From Cladophialophora immunda (lineage: Eukaryota > Ascomycota > Eurotiomycetes > Chaetothyriales > Herpotrichiellaceae), in the NCBI RefSeq assembly GCF_000835495.1, contig NW_015622573.1, positions 1 to 11,261 of the forward strand: 11,261 nucleotides of DNA, read 5' to 3'. The notes under the pieces were generated by a model that made no database searches, had not been told where the DNA came from, and saw nothing but the letters and a program-made list of their open reading frames with translations. The stretch's first letter is position 1. Every line of letters starts with the position of its first letter. Shown here piece by piece: positions 10,305-11,261 of this stretch. The translations under genes and the position numbers were made by a program.

Positions 10305-11002
10305 TCAAGCCAAGTCTGTCCAAAACAGTTAGTCCAACATTCGTCTCGACGCCAAAAAGGGAAGGGTTTACCGCATGCCCAAACACCAGTTGACAGGGCT
10401 AAAGCGCAACCTATGCGTGAATAGTCGCCCGTGAGGATCTCAGCATGGCCTGTCTCCCCGTTGGAGTGATCCCATCCTTGAGCCTCGGTGGCGCAGATGC
10501 CGTTCAGACCGGGCAGAGTGGGGATCTCGCAGAGCCATCCACCGACGTAGACGCTCTCGAAGTTGTCGGGGGTACCAGGAGCGAGAACCTGGGCCATGGT
10601 GCCGAGGTTCAACTCGTGGATCAGGCCGCCGACGCTGTCGGTACTGGTCTTCAAGGCATTGGCCTCGAGCTGGCTGTCCTGAGTGAAAGGAGCGTAGCCA
10701 CCGGCAGCGCGCCATTTCGACACCACCGACATGTAGTCGTATAGGGAAGGTCCCTGAGTTGACGTCGGCCCGCTCACGCTGGACGTAGTCGCTGCAGTCG
10801 CCGACAAGGCTGATACCCCCGTATCCGGCACGATAGTCGAGCTTCCCGGTTCGGCCGCGCTCGTCCAGGTGGTCCACGTGGAAGCAGGGCTAAAATCGGA
10901 CAGGCCTGCCACGAATCCGTAGGCCGGACATGCTCTAACTGTGATAGCCAGAACATATGCGGTAGGGAGGAGCTGGAATAGTGACCCACTAGCCGCAACC
11001 AT
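10305..11002 (-). CDS. Secreted CAP/SCP-superfamily-like protein, two exons
   Basis: A small extracellular protein of 213 residues after splicing of exons 10372-11002 and 10305-10315. The start has a good context (A at -3, G at +4). Residues 1-28 look like a signal peptide with a hydrophobic core LLPTAYVLAITV. Residues 36-85 form a Ser/Thr/Pro-rich linker, likely O-glycosylated. The folded part begins near 86 (SLYDYMSVVSKWR) and includes QLEANALKTS, HELN (His129, Glu130), WLCEIP, GHAEIL (185-190) and Y-RIGCA, ending GVWACDLA. The order of L-NA, GH-x-E-I, IGCA and W-C matches fungal members of the CAP (cysteine-rich secretory, antigen 5, PR-1) superfamily, although the block is divergent. Cys158, 170, 199 and 210 may form disulfides. 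CAP proteins bind sterols or lipids in several organisms, but the role here is unknown. No clear tie to the metabolic genes. Confidence 0.8.
10316..10371 (-). other. Intron of the CAP-like gene (56 bp)
   Basis: On the minus strand the donor is TGCG|GTAAAC, the branch site is GGACTAAC, and the acceptor is TTGGACAG|ACTTGG. Splicing joins GVWAC to DLA and a stop, the expected ending of fungal CAP-like proteins. Unspliced, the frame would add 40 unrelated residues ending at 10250. Confidence 0.85.
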
Positions 11003-11261
11003 GATCGATTGATCCCCGAATGCTCTTTATCGGCTGGATTGAAGTTTCAAAGTCCTCTAGGTCGCGATATAGTCGTCAAGGGAGGTATTACCGGCAGGGC
11101 GTGATGGTCGAGTGAACCGCAGCGGTCTGTTTTCGATCACGGAAATAGCCTTGTTTATAAAATGGTTACTAGACAACAAAATAGATTCTTCAAGCCTTGT
11201 AAATCGATAATCCGTCATCAGGAGAAGGGGTTGAACAACCTGCCGTCTTCCTTTTTTTTTT
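11003..11261. promoter_or_regulatory. Upstream region of the CAP-like gene
   Basis: This is the 5' flank of the minus-strand CAP-like gene. TATAAA on the minus strand (11154-11159) lies about 152 nt upstream of the ATG and is a candidate core promoter. The window ends in a run of ten T (11252-11261). No other gene is seen. Confidence 0.4.

Overview
This window looks like a piece of a filamentous ascomycete (Pezizomycotina) nuclear genome. It holds four recognisable protein genes. Two of them carry short introns (69 and 56 bp) with GTAAGA or GTAAAC donors, a CTAA-type branch site and a TAG or CAG acceptor. The genes are well spaced, and one A+T-rich block resembles decayed repeat DNA. No rRNA, tRNA, CRISPR array or bacterial-style operon was seen.

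Layout. 1-1128: no gene I can support. 1129-3358 (minus): a class A flavin-dependent aromatic monooxygenase of the fungal phenol 2-monooxygenase type, with one intron and one apparent 1-bp frameshift near 2284. 3359-4007: a shared divergent promoter with a TATA-like and a CCAAT element facing each way. 4008-5225 (plus): a SAM-dependent O-methyltransferase. 5226-6872: non-coding, including a block of about 22% G+C (5641-5811) that stops abruptly at a G+C-richer, hairpin-forming segment, possibly a retroelement relic. 6873-8153 (minus): an intronless PLP-dependent ornithine/lysine decarboxylase-like enzyme of bacterial appearance. 8154-10304: a long non-coding stretch with two clean hairpins. 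10305-11002 (minus): a small secreted protein with a CAP/SCP-like domain, whose last coding exon is only 11 nt. 11003-11261: the upstream region of that gene, ending in a 10-T run at the window edge.

How the genes may work together. A monooxygenase and an O-methyltransferase sharing one promoter is typical of tailoring steps on an aromatic fungal secondary metabolite: ring hydroxylation followed by methylation of the new hydroxyl. A decarboxylase of the ornithine/lysine type nearby could supply an amine such as putrescine or cadaverine. No PKS, NRPS, transporter or Zn2Cys6 regulator is visible, so any cluster must extend outside the window. If the monooxygenase frameshift is real and not a sequencing error, that step of the pathway is broken in this strain. 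The CAP-like gene has no obvious link to the other three.
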